Positions 42,454 through 53,547 are shown, numbered from the stretch's first letter. The stretch is DNA of 64,000 nt from Lysobacter luteus (GCF_907164845.1 NZ_OU015430.1:496001-560000); one strand, 5' to 3'. Numbers and translations: made by a program. The notes: a model not told the origin generated them from the sequence alone.

Positions 42454-43899
42454 ATGCAAACACCGCTGCAAGCCATCGAATCCGTCCTGGCCCCGGCCGT
42501 CGCGCTGGTCAACAGCGTGCTGTGGGACTACGTGCTGGTGTACGGACTCATTGCGGTGGGCCTGTTCTTTACCGTGCGTTTGAAAGTGCTACAGGTGCGT
42601 CGGCTCCCGCACATGCTGCGGGTCATCGGCCGCGGCACCGATGGCGACGAAGCGGGCATTTCGCCGTTCCAGGCGCTGTGCACCAGCCTGGCGTCGCGTG
42701 TCGGTACCGGCAACCTGGCCGGCGTGGCGATCGCACTGAGCCTGGGCGGGCCGGGCGCGCTGTTCTGGATGTGGGTGGTGGCCGCGGTCGGCATGGCCAC
42801 CGCGTATGCGGAGAGTGCGCTGGCACAGCTGTACAAGGTCCGCGACGAGGATGGCCAATACCGCGGCGGACCGGGCTACTACATGTCCCGCGGGCTGAAG
42901 ATGCCGTGGCTGGGCGTGGCGTTCTCGGTTTGCCTGGTGTTCTCCTACGGGTTGATCTTCAGCAGCGTGCACGCCAACGCGATGGCGCAGTCGCTCAACC
43001 TCGCGTTCGGTTTCAGCGAGGCGCAGATCGCGACGGCGCTGGTGCTGCTGACCGCGCTGATTATCTTCGGCGGGGTGCGCTCGGTCGCGCGCGTGGCCGA
43101 GTGGGTGGTGCCGTTCATGGCGCTCGCCTACCTCGGGCTGGCGGTCTGGGTGGTGGTCACCCACATCGCCGAGGTGCCCGCGGTGCTGGCGCTGGTGGTG
43201 CGAAGCGCGTTCGGACTGGAGCCGGCGGCCGGTGGCCTGATGGGTGGCCTGGCCGCGGCGATGCTCAACGGCGTCAAGCGCGGGCTGTATTCCAACGAGG
43301 CCGGCATGGGCAGTGCGCCCAACATCGCCGCGGCGGCCACGCCGGTGCCGCACCATCCCGCCAGCCAGGGCCTGGTGCAGTCGCTCGGTGTCTTTATCGA
43401 CACCCTGCTGATCTGCACCGCGACCGGGCTGATGATCCTGCTGTCGGGCGTGCTCGGCGACGGCGGCGACGGCGTGGTGATCACCCAGAACGCGCTGGTG
43501 GTGTTCTTCGGTCCGTGGGGCAGCTGGTTCGCCGCGATCGCACTGTTCTTCTTCGCCTTCACCACCATCCTGGGCAACTACGCCTACGCCGAGAACGGCC
43601 TGCTGTACCTGGGCGGTGGCGACGTTGGCCTGTTCCTGCTGCGCGCCGCGGCGCTGGCGGTGATCGTCTGGGGCGTCCACGCCCAGGTGCCACTGGTGTG
43701 GAGCGCGGCGGACGCCGCGATGGCGATGATGGCCACGCTCAACCTTGCTGCCCTGCTGGGCCTGTCGGGGGTGGTGGTTAAGCTGACCCGCGATTACGAC
43801 CGGCAGCTCGATGCCGGGCGCTGGCCGGTGTTCCATATCGCCGACTACCCCGAGCTGGGGGATGGCGTGGACCACGAGATCTGGCGCGAACGCGATTAG
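42454..43899 (+). CDS. AGCS family sodium/alanine symporter
   Basis: 481 residues from ATG 42454, about 11 helices. SPFQALCTSLASRVGTGNLA, GPGALFWMWVVAAVGMATAY and GVKRGLYSNEAGMGSAPNIA are the signature segments of sodium/alanine or glycine symporters. A TAGCAT hexamer at 42422 may be its -10. It is transcribed between purD and purH in the opposite direction. Confidence 0.94.
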   Translation: MQTPLQAIESVLAPAVALVNSVLWDYVLVYGLIAVGLFFTVRLKVLQVRRLPHMLRVIGRGTDGDEAGISPFQALCTSLASRVGTGNLAGVAIALSLGGPGALFWMWVVAAVGMATAYAESALAQLYKVRDEDGQYRGGPGYYMSRGLKMPWLGVAFSVCLVFSYGLIFSSVHANAMAQSLNLAFGFSEAQIATALVLLTALIIFGGVRSVARVAEWVVPFMALAYLGLAVWVVVTHIAEVPAVLALVVRSAFGLEPAAGGLMGGLAAAMLNGVKRGLYSNEAGMGSAPNIAAAATPVPHHPASQGLVQSLGVFIDTLLICTATGLMILLSGVLGDGGDGVVITQNALVVFFGPWGSWFAAIALFFFAFTTILGNYAYAENGLLYLGGGDVGLFLLRAAALAVIVWGVHAQVPLVWSAADAAMAMMATLNLAALLGLSGVVVKLTRDYDRQLDAGRWPVFHIADYPELGDGVDHEIWRERD

Positions 43900-43949
43900 G
43901 CGGGCGGGACTCGGCGCGCGCGGGACCAGGCGCGGGCTGGTGGTAGCCG

Positions 43950-44120
43950 ATCGCGGCTGAAGCCGCTCCTACGGGGCGGGTGGACGCGGGCGGCTTCCCG
44001 TAGGAGCGACGTGAGTCGCGACCTGTACATGGCCCCGTCCGTTCGGCGGGTCGCAACTTGCGTCGCTCATCCCAGCCGAGTGGGGCGTCGGCTTCCCGTA
44101 GGAGCGGCTTCAGCCGCGAT
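43950..44120. repeat. Cluster of four REP palindromes
   Basis: The 264-bp gap between the symporter stop and the purH stop holds units at 43950-43972 (inverse GTAGGAGCGGCTTCAGCCGC), 44000-44022 (GTAGGAGCGACGTGAGTCGC), 44050-44070 (a degenerate inverse copy ending GCTCAT) and 44098-44120 (GTAGGAGCGGCTTCAGCCGC). The order is an outer pair of one family enclosing an inner pair of the other. Confidence 0.87.
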
Positions 44121-44163
44121 CCGGCGACGGCGCCACCGGACCACCTGGCGTTGCGCCGAACGG

Positions 44164-45744
44164 TCAGTGCCGGAAGTGCCGCACGCCGGTGAACACCATC
44201 GCGATGCCGTGCTCGTCGGCGGCGGCGATCACTTCGTTGTCGCGCATAGAGCCGCCGGGCTGGATGACGGCCTTGATGCCGGCGGCGGCGGCGGCGTCGA
44301 TGCCGTCGCGGAACGGAAAGAACGCGTCGCTGGCCATCACCGAGCCCAGCACCACCAGCCCGGCCTCCCCGGCCTTGAGCCCGGCGATCTTCGCAGACAC
44401 CACCCGGCTCATCTGGCCAGCGCCAACGCCGATGGTGCGCAGGTCCTTCGCGTAGACGATCGCATTGGACTTGACGAACTTGCCGACCCGCCAGGCAAAC
44501 AGCAGGTCCGACAGCTGCGCTTCTGTCGGGGCCAGCTTCGACACCACCTTCAGCTCGTCGCGCCCCACCTCGCGGTTGTCGCTGGTCTGCATCAGCAGGC
44601 CGGACCCGACCCGCTTGATGTCGAAGTTGTTGCGGCCCTCGCCGTGCGGGATCTTCAGCACCCGCACGTTGGCTTTCTTCCTGGCGTACTCGAGCGCGGC
44701 CGGCTCGTAGTCGGGCGCGATCAGCACCTCGACGAACTGGCGGTCGAGGATGACCTTGGCGGTTGCCGCATCCAGGGGGCGGTTGAACGCAATGATCCCG
44801 CCGAACGCGGAGGTCGGGTCGGTCGCGTAGGCCGCCTCGTAGGCCTCGCCATTGCCGGCGCCGACCGCGACCCCGCACGGGTTGGCATGCTTGACGATCA
44901 CACAGGCGGGCGCATCGAACTGGCGTACGCATTCCCACGCCGCGTCGGAGTCGGCGAGGTTGTTGAAGCTCAACTCCTTCCCCTGCAGCTGGGTAAACGT
45001 CGCCAGCGTGCCCGGCACCGGCCACAGGTCGCGGTAGAAGGCGCCCTGCTGATGCGGGTTCTCGCCGTAGCGCAGGTCCATCATCTTCACGAAACTGCTG
45101 TTGCTCTGCGCCGGGAACAGCGCCTGGGTGCCGTCGTCCTGCAGGGCGGACAGGTGGTTGCTGATGCACGCGTCGTAATGGGCGACGTCATTGAACGCAG
45201 CGACCGCGAGCGCGAAGCGGGTGCGGCCCGACAGCGCGCCGTCGTTGGCGCCCAGCTCGGCGACCAGGCCGTCGTACTGCGCAGGTGCAGTGGCGACGGC
45301 GACGCGGGCAAAATTCTTCGCGGCCGAGCGCAGCATGGCCGGGCCGCCGATGTCGATGTTCTCGATGACATCCTCGAAGCTGCTCGACGGATCGGCCGCG
45401 ACCCGAGCGAACGGGTACAGGTTGAGTACCAGCAGGTCGATCGCGCCGATGCCGTGCGCCTCCATCACCGCCTCGTCGACGCCCGCGCGCCCGAGCAGGC
45501 CGCCGTGCACCAGCGGGTGCAGCGTCTTGACCCGGCCGTCCATCATTTCCGGGAAACCGGTGAAGTCGCTTACATCGCGCACGTCCAGCCCTGCGTCGCG
45601 CAGTGCGCGCGCGGTACCGCCGGTCGACAGCAGCTCGACGCCGTACCCGGCCAGCGCCCGGGCCAGTTCGACCAGACCGGTCTTGTCGGAGACGGACAGC
45701 AGCGCGCGGCGGATCTTCACCGGCGGCAGGGAGGCGGCAGTCAT
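44164..45744 (-). CDS. purH: Bifunctional AICAR transformylase/IMP cyclohydrolase PurH
   Basis: 526 residues. Catalyses the last two steps to IMP. The cyclohydrolase part has [20 protein letters not shown] and [17 protein letters not shown] with [15 protein letters not shown]; the transformylase part has [29 protein letters not shown], the K-x-H pair, and [14 protein letters not shown]. It lies downstream of fis with 65 bp between. Confidence 0.97.
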   Translation of the reverse strand: MTAASLPPVKIRRALLSVSDKTGLVELARALAGYGVELLSTGGTARALRDAGLDVRDVSDFTGFPEMMDGRVKTLHPLVHGGLLGRAGVDEAVMEAHGIGAIDLLVLNLYPFARVAADPSSSFEDVIENIDIGGPAMLRSAAKNFARVAVATAPAQYDGLVAELGANDGALSGRTRFALAVAAFNDVAHYDACISNHLSALQDDGTQALFPAQSNSSFVKMMDLRYGENPHQQGAFYRDLWPVPGTLATFTQLQGKELSFNNLADSDAAWECVRQFDAPACVIVKHANPCGVAVGAGNGEAYEAAYATDPTSAFGGIIAFNRPLDAATAKVILDRQFVEVLIAPDYEPAALEYARKKANVRVLKIPHGEGRNNFDIKRVGSGLLMQTSDNREVGRDELKVVSKLAPTEAQLSDLLFAWRVGKFVKSNAIVYAKDLRTIGVGAGQMSRVVSAKIAGLKAGEAGLVVLGSVMASDAFFPFRDGIDAAAAAGIKAVIQPGGSMRDNEVIAAADEHGIAMVFTGVRHFRH

Positions 45745-45809
45745 GGGGTGGTCCAGGCTTCGGGGAAGCCCGCGATTATAGCGGCCGCGTCGATGCGGCC
45801 CCGCGCCGG

Positions 45810-46124
45810 TCAGGCCAGGCCGTACTCGCGCAGCTTCTTGCGCAGCGTCGCGCGGTGGATGCCGAGCATCCCGGCGGCGCGGCTCTGGTTGCCCTCGCAG
45901 TGGGACAGCACCTCGGCGAACAGCGGGATCTCCAGTTCGCGCAGGGCGATCTCGTACAGGTCGCCGTTGTCGCAGCCATCGAGGTCGCCCAGGTAACGCC
46001 GGATGGAAGTCGCGACGTGGTCGCGCAACGGCACCTTTGGTCCGGAGCGGCTGGATTCGGTACGGTCGGCTGCAGCATTCAAGAGTCGTCCCCCCAAGGA
46101 CACAAGACGGCCGTCGAGCGGCAT
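45810..46124 (-). CDS. fis: Fis family nucleoid-associated DNA-binding protein
   Basis: 104 residues. The C-terminal half [33 protein letters not shown] is the Fis helix-turn-helix, and [18 protein letters not shown] the dimerisation region. It is placed between prmA/DUF3426 and purH. The start is uncertain: ATG 46124 or a TTG nearer [11 protein letters not shown] behind a G-rich ribosome site would give a protein closer to the usual 90-98 residues. Confidence 0.93.
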   Translation of the reverse strand: MPLDGRLVSLGGRLLNAAADRTESSRSGPKVPLRDHVATSIRRYLGDLDGCDNGDLYEIALRELEIPLFAEVLSHCEGNQSRAAGMLGIHRATLRKKLREYGLA

Positions 46125-46204
46125 TGCACCGCAAGCGTCCTGCGACGACGGGCGACGAGTCTAGCGCGTGGGCGCCGACAGCGACACCGCCGCGGCCAAC
46201 CGGT

Positions 46205-46987
46205 TCAGCGGAAGTCGAAGGTGAACGCCACGATGTCCGGCGCCGGCTCCACCACCTCGAAGCGCACGTTCGCGCTCTGCCCGGGCGCAATCAACGCGTC
46301 ACCGCCGGCGTCCGCGCCACGGTAGTCGACCGGCGCGAACACGCGCGCGGCGACCGTGATGCCGTCCACGTCCGACAGCCCGAGTCGCAGCGACGGCCAC
46401 GGCTGCGGCCAGCGTGCGTCGTTGCGGAAGCTGGCGGTGACCGCGAGCACGCCGGGCGCGCCGGCCTGCTCGACGTTGCGCGCGAGCATCGTGAACGCCG
46501 TCGGCTCGCCCCAGGCCGGCACCTCGCAGCGGAGCACGGTGCAGGCGCCGACGATGACCGGCCGCCACGACGCGCTGGCCGCCAGCGCCGCGCGCTGGGA
46601 CATCAACAGTTGAACGACCAGCACCAGCGCCAACGCGCAGATCGCGAGCCATTCGGCCCTGCGCCGCCTGCTTGCCGGCCGCGGGGCACGCGTGCGTGCG
46701 AAGGCCGGCGCCAGTCGACGTGGCTTCGCGGGTGCGGCGGCGGGTTCGGATGCAGGCGCCGGCGTGGGTGCTGCCACAGGAGTGGGCGTCGACGCCGGTG
46801 TCGCGTCGATTGTATTGACGGGTTCAAGCGGTACGTCTGCAGGGGTGGCGTCGTCGCCGGTGTCCAGCAGCTGTCCGTCCTCGTCGAGTTGCATGAGCCC
46901 TTCGCACCGCGGACAGTGCTGCGCCGCGCCGTCGCGCGAGACGATGAGCGCGACCAGGAAGCCACAGTGCGGGCAGGGGACGAACAT
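46205..46987 (-). CDS. Zinc-ribbon DUF3426 membrane protein
   Basis: 260 residues. N-terminal zinc ribbon with CPHCGFLVA and HCPRCEG, then a Pro/Ala/Thr-rich disordered region, one membrane helix ([19 protein letters not shown]) and a DUF3426 domain ([40 protein letters not shown]). The family usually follows prmA, as here. The function is unknown. Confidence 0.87.
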   Translation of the reverse strand: MFVPCPHCGFLVALIVSRDGAAQHCPRCEGLMQLDEDGQLLDTGDDATPADVPLEPVNTIDATPASTPTPVAAPTPAPASEPAAAPAKPRRLAPAFARTRAPRPASRRRRAEWLAICALALVLVVQLLMSQRAALAASASWRPVIVGACTVLRCEVPAWGEPTAFTMLARNVEQAGAPGVLAVTASFRNDARWPQPWPSLRLGLSDVDGITVAARVFAPVDYRGADAGGDALIAPGQSANVRFEVVEPAPDIVAFTFDFR

Positions 46988-47070
46988 CGCCGCAGTTTAG
47001 CCGAGCCGGTCGGGCGCCCGGCCAGCCGCGGAGGCACGCTGCCGCGTGACGTCGATCAAGCTTCGCGCGG

Positions 47071-48000
47071 TCAGGCGGCGGTCGCCCGGCGCGTGCCGGT
47101 AATGCGGATCCAGTCGTCGAGCCGGTCGACCACCAGCGCCTCGAACGCGTCGGAGTAGGCCGCCAGCACCTCGTCTTCCTGCCCGACGAGGATGCCCGAC
47201 AGCGCGATGCGCCCACCGGGCGCGACCCGCGCGGCCAGCGGTGCCGCCAGCGCCACCAGCGCCGAGGCCAGGATGTTGGCAACCACCACCGGGTAGGTGG
47301 CAACCGGCTCGTCTTCGGGCAGGTACACGGCGAGGCGGTCGCCGACGTCGTTGCGGGCGGCGTTGTCGGCGGTGGCGGTCAGCGCCTGCGGATCGTTGTC
47401 GACGCCGACCGCGGCGCGCGCGCCCAGTTTGAGCGCGGCCAAGGCGAGGATGCCGGAGCCGCAGCCGAAATCGAGCACGGTGACATCGTCCAGCGCGCCA
47501 TCGCCGGCAAGCCGGTCGAGCCATTGCAGGCACAGCGCGGTGGTCGGGTGGGTGCCCGAGCCGAACGCCAGGCCCGGGTCGAGCCGCACGATGGCCGAAC
47601 CCGGGGCGTCGGCGCCGTCGGGCAGTGCGTGGTTCCACGGCACGATCCAGGTGCGCTCGCCGAACTTGAGCGGCTCGTACTGGTCCATCCATGCGCGTTC
47701 CCAGTCCTGGTCTGCGACTTCGCGGAACCGCGCGCGCGACCAGTCCACGCCTTCGTCGGCCGCCGTCAGGGCGTGCAGGAGCAACTCCGGCGGAGTGCCG
47801 CCTTCGAAGAGCGCGGTCAGTTCCATCTCGTCCCACAGCGGCGTCTGGCCGACCCCCGGCTCGAAGATCGCCTGTTCGTCGGGTGCATCGGCATGGGCGT
47901 CGGCCAGGGTGACCGCGAGCGCGCCGACGCTTTCCAGCGCGCGCTCGTGGCGCGGCTGGTCGGCTTCGCGGCAGGGGATCGTCAGTTCGAGGAAAGGCAT
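47071..48000 (-). CDS. prmA: Ribosomal protein L11 methyltransferase PrmA
   Basis: 309 residues. It trimethylates ribosomal protein L11. [20 protein letters not shown] is the L11-binding N-terminal domain; [19 protein letters not shown] and [20 protein letters not shown] form the AdoMet site, with [14 protein letters not shown] the NxxxxP-like region. It follows accC by 10 bp in the aroQ-accB-accC-prmA operon. Confidence 0.95.
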   Translation of the reverse strand: MPFLELTIPCREADQPRHERALESVGALAVTLADAHADAPDEQAIFEPGVGQTPLWDEMELTALFEGGTPPELLLHALTAADEGVDWSRARFREVADQDWERAWMDQYEPLKFGERTWIVPWNHALPDGADAPGSAIVRLDPGLAFGSGTHPTTALCLQWLDRLAGDGALDDVTVLDFGCGSGILALAALKLGARAAVGVDNDPQALTATADNAARNDVGDRLAVYLPEDEPVATYPVVVANILASALVALAAPLAARVAPGGRIALSGILVGQEDEVLAAYSDAFEALVVDRLDDWIRITGTRRATAA

Positions 48001-48010
48001 GGCGGGCGCG

Positions 48011-49378
48011 CTACACGATGGACAGCGACTTCTCCTTCTGTTCCTTCAGCCGCTTCTCGAGGTAATGGATGTTCTGGCCACCCTGCTGGAAGCCGACGTC
48101 GGCGAGGATCCGCTGCTGCAGCGGGATATTGGTGCGGATGCCATCGACCACCATCTCGCTGAGCGCCACGCGCATGCGGCAGATCGCGGTCTCGCGGTCG
48201 GGGCCGTGGACGATCAGCTTGCCGATCATCGAGTCGTAGTTCGGCGGCACGCGGTAGCCCTCGTAGATGTGGCTGTCGACGCGCACGCCGGGGCCGCCCG
48301 GCGCATGGAAGTGCTGGATCAGGCCCGGGCTCGGCATGAACGTCTCCGGGTCTTCGGCATTGATGCGGCACTCGATCGCGTGGCCTTCCAGCACCACGTC
48401 CTCCTGCCGGATCGAGAGCTTCTGCCCAGCGGCGATATTGAGCTGTTCGCGGACCAGGTCGATGCCGGTGACCATCTCGGTGACCGGATGCTCGACCTGG
48501 ATGCGGGTGTTCATCTCGATGAAGTAGAAGCGGCCGTTCTCGTACAGGAACTCGAACGTGCCCGCGCCGCGGTACCCGATGCGGATGCAGGCCTCGGTGC
48601 AGACCTTGCCGATCTCCGCGCGCTGCTCGGCGGTGATGCCGGGCGCAGGGGCCTCCTCGACCACCTTCTGGTGGCGACGCTGCATCGAACAGTCGCGCTC
48701 GCCCAGATGGATTGCGTTGCCCTGGCCGTCGGCGAGCACCTGGATCTCCACGTGGCGCGGGTTCTCCAGGAACTTCTCCATGTAGACCATGTCGTTGCCG
48801 AACGCGGCCTTGGCCTCGGTCTTGGTGGTCTGGACCGCGTTGGCCAGGTGGGCCTCGGTGTGGACCACGCGCATGCCGCGTCCACCGCCGCCACCGGCCG
48901 CCTTGACGATGACCGGGTAGCCGATCTCGCGCGCGATGGCGATGTTGGTCTCGGCGTCGTCGCCGAGCGGGCCGCCGCTGCCGGGCACGCAGGGGACGCC
49001 CGCCTCCTTCATCGCGCGGATCGCCTCGACCTTGTCGCCCATCAGGCGGATGGTCTCGGCCTTGGGCCCGATGAAGATGAAGCCCGACTCCTCGACGCGC
49101 TCGGCGAAGTCGGCGTTCTCGCTGAGGAAGCCGTAGCCCGGATGGATCGCCTGGGCGTCGGTGACCTCGGCGGCGGCGATCAACTGGGCCATGTTGAGGT
49201 AGCTGTCGGTCGACGGCGCCGGCCCGATGCAGACAGACTCGTCGGCCATCGCGACGTGCTTGAGGTTGCGGTCGACGGTGGAGTGCACCGCGACCGTGCG
49301 GATGCCGAGGGCGTGGCAGGCGCGCAGGATGCGCAGCGCGATCTCGCCCCGGTTGGCGATGACGACCTTATCGAGCAT
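48011..49378 (-). CDS. accC: Biotin carboxylase subunit of acetyl-CoA carboxylase AccC
   Basis: 455 residues. It carboxylates the biotin on Acc[21 protein letters not shown] at the start, [18 protein letters not shown] glycine loop ([14 protein letters not shown]), the ATP-grasp metal site and [19 protein letters not shown] are all intact. It begins 3 bp after the accB stop. Confidence 0.97.
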   Translation of the reverse strand: MLDKVVIANRGEIALRILRACHALGIRTVAVHSTVDRNLKHVAMADESVCIGPAPSTDSYLNMAQLIAAAEVTDAQAIHPGYGFLSENADFAERVEESGFIFIGPKAETIRLMGDKVEAIRAMKEAGVPCVPGSGGPLGDDAETNIAIAREIGYPVIVKAAGGGGGRGMRVVHTEAHLANAVQTTKTEAKAAFGNDMVYMEKFLENPRHVEIQVLADGQGNAIHLGERDCSMQRRHQKVVEEAPAPGITAEQRAEIGKVCTEACIRIGYRGAGTFEFLYENGRFYFIEMNTRIQVEHPVTEMVTGIDLVREQLNIAAGQKLSIRQEDVVLEGHAIECRINAEDPETFMPSPGLIQHFHAPGGPGVRVDSHIYEGYRVPPNYDSMIGKLIVHGPDRETAICRMRVALSEMVVDGIRTNIPLQQRILADVGFQQGGQNIHYLEKRLKEQKEKSLSIV

Positions 49379-49381
49379 GGG

Positions 49382-49861
49382 TCACCCGATCACGAACAGC
49401 GGCTGGTCGAACTCGACCGGCTGGCCGTTTTCGGCGACGACCTTGAGCACCGTGCCGGAGACGTCCGCCTCGATCGGGTTGAACATCTTCATCGCCTCGA
49501 TGATGCCGAGGGTGTCACCGGCCTTGACCGCCTGGCCGACGCTGACGAACGCAGGCTTGTCCGGCGCCGGGCTGGCGTAGAAGGTGCCGACCATCGGCGC
49601 GCGCACGACGTGGCCGTCGGGCAGCTCCGGGCCGCCCTTGCCGGGCGCGCCGCCGGTCGCGGCATCCACCGGCGACTGCATCGGCATCGGCGCGGCCGGG
49701 GCCGGGTGCGCCGGCGCTGCGTGCATCATCGGCGCGGCGACCATGCCCCCGCTGGGCATCCGGGCCAGCCGGACCGACTCCTCGCCCTCCTTGATCTCGA
49801 TCTCGTTGAGATTGGATTCCTCGAGCAGGTCGATGAGCTTCTTGATCTTGCGCAGGTCCAT
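49382..49861 (-). CDS. accB: Biotin carboxyl carrier protein AccB
   Basis: 159 residues. N-terminal [20 protein letters not shown], a Pro/Ala-rich linker, and the C-terminal biotinyl domain with the biotin lysine in [14 protein letters not shown]. It carries carboxybiotin for fatty acid synthesis. It sits between aroQ and accC in the usual order. Confidence 0.97.
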   Translation of the reverse strand: MDLRKIKKLIDLLEESNLNEIEIKEGEESVRLARMPSGGMVAAPMMHAAPAHPAPAAPMPMQSPVDAATGGAPGKGGPELPDGHVVRAPMVGTFYASPAPDKPAFVSVGQAVKAGDTLGIIEAMKMFNPIEADVSGTVLKVVAENGQPVEFDQPLFVIG

Positions 49862-49918
49862 GGGCGGGCCTCTTGGTGGTCTTGTGGTCGGAGGCCGCCG
49901 GGCCGGCGGCCGGGCAGG

Positions 49919-50368
49919 TCAACGGGGCGCGGTGTCGAGCCGCGCGATGGCGGCGTCGAGGGCGTAGCGGTAGCTGTCGGCGCCGAAGCCCGCGACCACG
50001 CCGACGGCCAGGTCGCTGAAATAGCTTTGGCGGCGGAAGGGTTCGCGGGCATGCGGGTTGGACAGGTGGATTTCGTAGAACGGCAGTGCCGTCGCCGCCA
50101 GGGCGTCGCGCAGGGCCACGCTGGTGTGGGTGAAGGCGGCGGGGTTGATCAGCACCAGCGCGGTGCCGTCCGTGCGGGCGGCCTGGACGCGGTCCACCAG
50201 CACGTGCTCGGCGTTCGACTGCAGCGTTTCCAGCGTGTGCCCGGCGGCCTCGGCGGTTGCGCGCAGGGCAGCGTCGATCTGTTCCAGCGTGGTGTGGCCG
50301 TAGACCTCCGGCTCGCGCATGCCGAGCAGGTTGAGGTTGGGGCCATGCAGGAGCAGCAACTTCGCCAT
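49919..50368 (-). CDS. aroQ: Type II 3-dehydroquinate dehydratase AroQ
   Basis: 149 residues. Shikimate pathway dodecameric enzyme. [20 protein letters not shown] starts the protein, [17 protein letters not shown] is the substrate loop and [20 protein letters not shown] the catalytic His/Arg region. It is first in the aroQ-accB-accC-prmA group. The 117 bp upstream include an AT-rich stretch (about 50430-50480) that probably holds the promoter. Confidence 0.95.
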   Translation of the reverse strand: MAKLLLLHGPNLNLLGMREPEVYGHTTLEQIDAALRATAEAAGHTLETLQSNAEHVLVDRVQAARTDGTALVLINPAAFTHTSVALRDALAATALPFYEIHLSNPHAREPFRRQSYFSDLAVGVVAGFGADSYRYALDAAIARLDTAPR

Positions 50369-50485
50369 CGCGGACCGGGACGTGGAAAGGCCGGCAGTGT
50401 GGCCGAGCAGGGGGTCGCTGTCCAGAAGTTATCGGCTGTTTCGCCGAAGTTGTCGCGATTTAATCGGTTGTTTGAAAATTTCGGC

Positions 50486-51082
50486 TCAGTCCGCGGCCCA
50501 CGCGTCGACCTCACCGTGCTCGAACGGGCCGATCTTCTGCTTCACCAGCCGCCCCTGCGCGTCGACCAGGGCGGTGAACGGCAACACGCCGCGGACATTG
50601 CCCAATTGCACGCCCGAGTCCGCCGGGCCGGCGACGTCGAGCAGGATCGGGTAGTCGACCGGGGTATGCGTTAGGAACTCGCGCACCGCGTCGGGCTCGT
50701 CCAGCGCGATGCCGACCACCTGGACGCCCGTGCCGCCCTGGCTGGCGGCGAACCGGTCCAGTTCCGGCATTTCCTCGATGCACGGGCCGCACCAGCTGGC
50801 CCAGAAGTTCACCAGCACCGGCCGCCCCGCATAGTCCGCAGGCAGGGTAGCCTCGCGGCCCTGCAGGTCGGGCAGGCGCACGGTCGGGATCGGCTCGCCG
50901 CGCGATGCCACGGCCAGGCCCTCGGGCGGCGGTGGGGCGGTCGCGGTCATCGCGTGCTGCAGCGCCTGTTGCCCGACCTCGCTGCGCAGCAGCGGCCCGG
51001 GGCCGTTCATCAGCACGCCGGCGGCCGCGCCGAGCAGCCCGGCACCGAGCGCGACCAGCAGCACCTTCGTGGTCGACTTCAC
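50486..51082 (-). CDS. TlpA/ResA-like thiol-disulfide reductase
   Basis: 198 residues from GTG 51082, overlapping the dsbD stop (GTGA). One N-terminal membrane anchor (VLLVALGAGLLGAAAGVLM), then a periplasmic thioredoxin fold with NFWASWCGPCIEEMPELD; the WCxxC pair is intact. DsbD next to it is the expected source of reducing power. A role in cytochrome c or copper-centre maturation is inferred. Confidence 0.92.
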   Translation of the reverse strand: MKSTTKVLLVALGAGLLGAAAGVLMNGPGPLLRSEVGQQALQHAMTATAPPPPEGLAVASRGEPIPTVRLPDLQGREATLPADYAGRPVLVNFWASWCGPCIEEMPELDRFAASQGGTGVQVVGIALDEPDAVREFLTHTPVDYPILLDVAGPADSGVQLGNVRGVLPFTALVDAQGRLVKQKIGPFEHGEVDAWAAD

Positions 51083-53547
51083 TGACCGGTCCCCGCGCTC
51101 GCACGGGCCGCGCGCGCGGCGAAAGGCTCCGGTTGCTCGAACCCGTACAGGCGCAGCTCGCGGCGCTCGACACCGTCGACGTAATACAGCGTGGCCGGCG
51201 GGCCGATGATCCCGAGGCGCTTCATCAGGGCCTGGTCGACCGCGTCGTTGGCGGTCACGTCGGCCTTCAGCAGGACGAAGTCGGCGAGGGCGTCGTGGAC
51301 CGCCGGTTCGGGGAAGGTGTACTTCTCCATTTCCTTGCAGGCCACGCACCAGTCGGCATAGAAGTCGAACATCAGCGGCCGCCCGGCCGCGGCGGCGGCG
51401 GCCACCTCGCGGTCGAGGTCGGCCGACGACTTGATCATCCGGAACGGCAGCGCGCGCTGTTCGGCGGCAGCTCCTCGCAGTCCGGCGAGCGGGCGCAGGG
51501 GATCGTCGCCGCCGGCCAGCGCCCCGACCACCTGTACCCCGCCGGTGATGCCCAGCAGGCCGGCCGCGGTCCAGCCCAGCACCCTCAGGCCATCGCGCGA
51601 GCGCGAGCGGGCGGTGCCCAGCGCCAGCGCTGCCGCCGCGCCGAGCAGCAGCGCACCCCACAGCGCCAGCGACACCGGGCCGGGCAGCACCCGCGCAAGC
51701 ATCCACACGGCCAGCCCGAGGAACACGAAACCGAACAGCCGCTGCACCGCGAGCATCCACGGCCCGCTGGTGGGCAGCCCCTTGCCGGCGGCCACGCCGA
51801 ATGCCAGCAGCGGCAGGCCCATGCCCATCGCCAGCAGGAACAACGCCGCCCCGCCAAACGCCGGGTCCTGGGTCTGGCCGATATAGAGAACCGCGGCCGC
51901 GAGCGGCGGTGCCACGCAGGGACCGACGATCAACGCCGACAGCGCGCCCATCACCGCCACCCCGGCCAGCGAACCGCCTCGCTGGCGATCGCTCAGCGCG
52001 CCCAGCCGGTTGCGCAGGCCAGACGGGAGTTGCAACTCGTACAACCCGAAACTCGACAGGGCGAGTGCCACGAACAACGCAGCGAACGTCGCCAGCACCC
52101 ACGGGTTCTGGAACGCGATCTGCACGTTGGCGCCGACCAGGCCGGCGACCACGCCGGCCACGGTAAACACCAGTGCATTGGCCAGCACGTAGACGAACGA
52201 CAGCCCAAGGGCGCGCCCGGCCCCGAGGCCGCGCTCGTGGCCGGCCGAAGCACCCGCGATAAGGCCCGACAGGATCGGGATCATCGGCAGCACGCAGGGA
52301 GTGAAGGCCAGCAGCAGGCCAAAGCCGAAGAAGCTCAGCAGTGCCCACCAGCGGTTCGGACCCGACAGCGCGGCCGCCAGCCGGCTGTCCTCGGCCTGGT
52401 TGCCGGCGTCGATGTCGGACGATGCGGGCAGGTCGCCTTCCGCGGGGGAGGTATCGAACCCACCTGCCACCGGGATGCCGTCGCCGGCGGGTTGCGCGGT
52501 GTCGGCTGGGCCAGTCGCCGGGCTTGCCGGTGCAACGTCGCCACCCGGTGGCATCGCTGAATCGATGGCCTTGGCGGTGTCCGCCCCGGGCACAGGCGCC
52601 GCCGCGGTCGCGGTCGGCTGCGACGAAACGTTGCCCGCCGGCAGGGCGACCTCGACCATCCGGGTCATCGGCGGATAGCAGATACCGTCGGTCTGGCAGC
52701 CCTGGAAGGTGGCCCGTAGCTGCACCGTGGTCGCGGCAGCCGCCGCGCGGCGCAGCGGGACCGTGACCTCGACCGGGTCGAAATAGACCACTACCTCGCC
52801 GAAATACTCGTCGCGGTGCTGCCGGCCGCGCGGCCATTGTGCGCGGCCGAGTGCAACGCCGGCCCCGTCGCCCGCCAGCACCAGCCGGGTCTGGTCCCGA
52901 TACAGGTAGTAGCCGGGCGCGGGTGAGAAGCGCAGCCGGAGGGTGTCACCGTCGTCGGCGATGGCTTCGAAGCCGAACGCCTGCTCGGGCGGCAGCGGTT
53001 CGTCGAAGCCGGCCGGTGCGGCGAGCAGCGGGTTGCCGGGCAGACGGACCGGGTTGGCCGCGCCGCCACCACGGCCGAGCAGGCCGGTGCCAGCCCCCGG
53101 GCCCGCCGGCGCGCCCGTCAAGGCCACGGTGATCCTGCGTGTCTGCGGCGGGTAGCAGATGCCCGCGTCGGCGCAGCCCTGGTACTTGATGGTCAGCGTG
53201 GTGCTGGCCGCGCGCGCCTGCCCCGGCAGCGTCGCGATGAGCCGGCCCCGGTAGGTCTCGACCTTCCCGAAGAACTCGTCCTCGTACGGCGTGCCGGCCG
53301 GCAGGCGCAACTCGCCGGCGGCAAAGCCCGCGTCGGCCGCCACGCTGGTGCGGTGGCGATACAGGTAGTAGCCGTCGGCGATGTCCCATCGGATCCCGAT
53401 CGCGCCGTCGGGGGTCGCTTCGGCCTGCAGCGCGAAGGCCTCGTCGACCGGCAGCAGGTCGTCCGGGTCGATCGCCGCGTGCGTGGTGCCGGCCAGCATG
53501 CCGAGCAGCAATGCCAGCCAGCGGCCGGCCTTCCGGGAATCAGTCAT
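51079..53547 (-). CDS. dsbD: Thiol:disulfide interchange protein DsbD with duplicated N-terminal domain
   Basis: 822 residues from ATG 53547 (E. coli DsbD: 565). It moves electrons from cytoplasmic thioredoxin to the periplasm. A signal peptide is followed by two copies of the periplasmic alpha domain, each with its cysteine pair: YQGCADAGICYPP (about residue 130) and FQGCQTDGICYPP (about residue 290). A Pro/Ala-rich linker leads into the membrane domain with FTPCVLPMIPILSGL and GPCVAPPLAAAVLYIG, and a C-terminal thioredoxin domain with DFYADWCVACKEME. It overlaps cutA by 8 bp. Confidence 0.93.
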   Translation of the reverse strand: MTDSRKAGRWLALLLGMLAGTTHAAIDPDDLLPVDEAFALQAEATPDGAIGIRWDIADGYYLYRHRTSVAADAGFAAGELRLPAGTPYEDEFFGKVETYRGRLIATLPGQARAASTTLTIKYQGCADAGICYPPQTRRITVALTGAPAGPGAGTGLLGRGGGAANPVRLPGNPLLAAPAGFDEPLPPEQAFGFEAIADDGDTLRLRFSPAPGYYLYRDQTRLVLAGDGAGVALGRAQWPRGRQHRDEYFGEVVVYFDPVEVTVPLRRAAAAATTVQLRATFQGCQTDGICYPPMTRMVEVALPAGNVSSQPTATAAAPVPGADTAKAIDSAMPPGGDVAPASPATGPADTAQPAGDGIPVAGGFDTSPAEGDLPASSDIDAGNQAEDSRLAAALSGPNRWWALLSFFGFGLLLAFTPCVLPMIPILSGLIAGASAGHERGLGAGRALGLSFVYVLANALVFTVAGVVAGLVGANVQIAFQNPWVLATFAALFVALALSSFGLYELQLPSGLRNRLGALSDRQRGGSLAGVAVMGALSALIVGPCVAPPLAAAVLYIGQTQDPAFGGAALFLLAMGMGLPLLAFGVAAGKGLPTSGPWMLAVQRLFGFVFLGLAVWMLARVLPGPVSLALWGALLLGAAAALALGTARSRSRDGLRVLGWTAAGLLGITGGVQVVGALAGGDDPLRPLAGLRGAAAEQRALPFRMIKSSADLDREVAAAAAAGRPLMFDFYADWCVACKEMEKYTFPEPAVHDALADFVLLKADVTANDAVDQALMKRLGIIGPPATLYYVDGVERRELRLYGFEQPEPFAARAARASAGTGQ

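Noticed and set aside
47046..47059. GTGACGTCGATCAA between prmA and the DUF3426 gene as an Anr box
   Set aside because: One outer base is off and there is no NANNNT hexamer at the required distance on the minus strand; the gene context is housekeeping.
47297..50674. 1125-codon plus-strand open frame opposite prmA, accC, accB and aroQ
   Set aside because: Antisense of four well-known genes; no domain or ribosome site.
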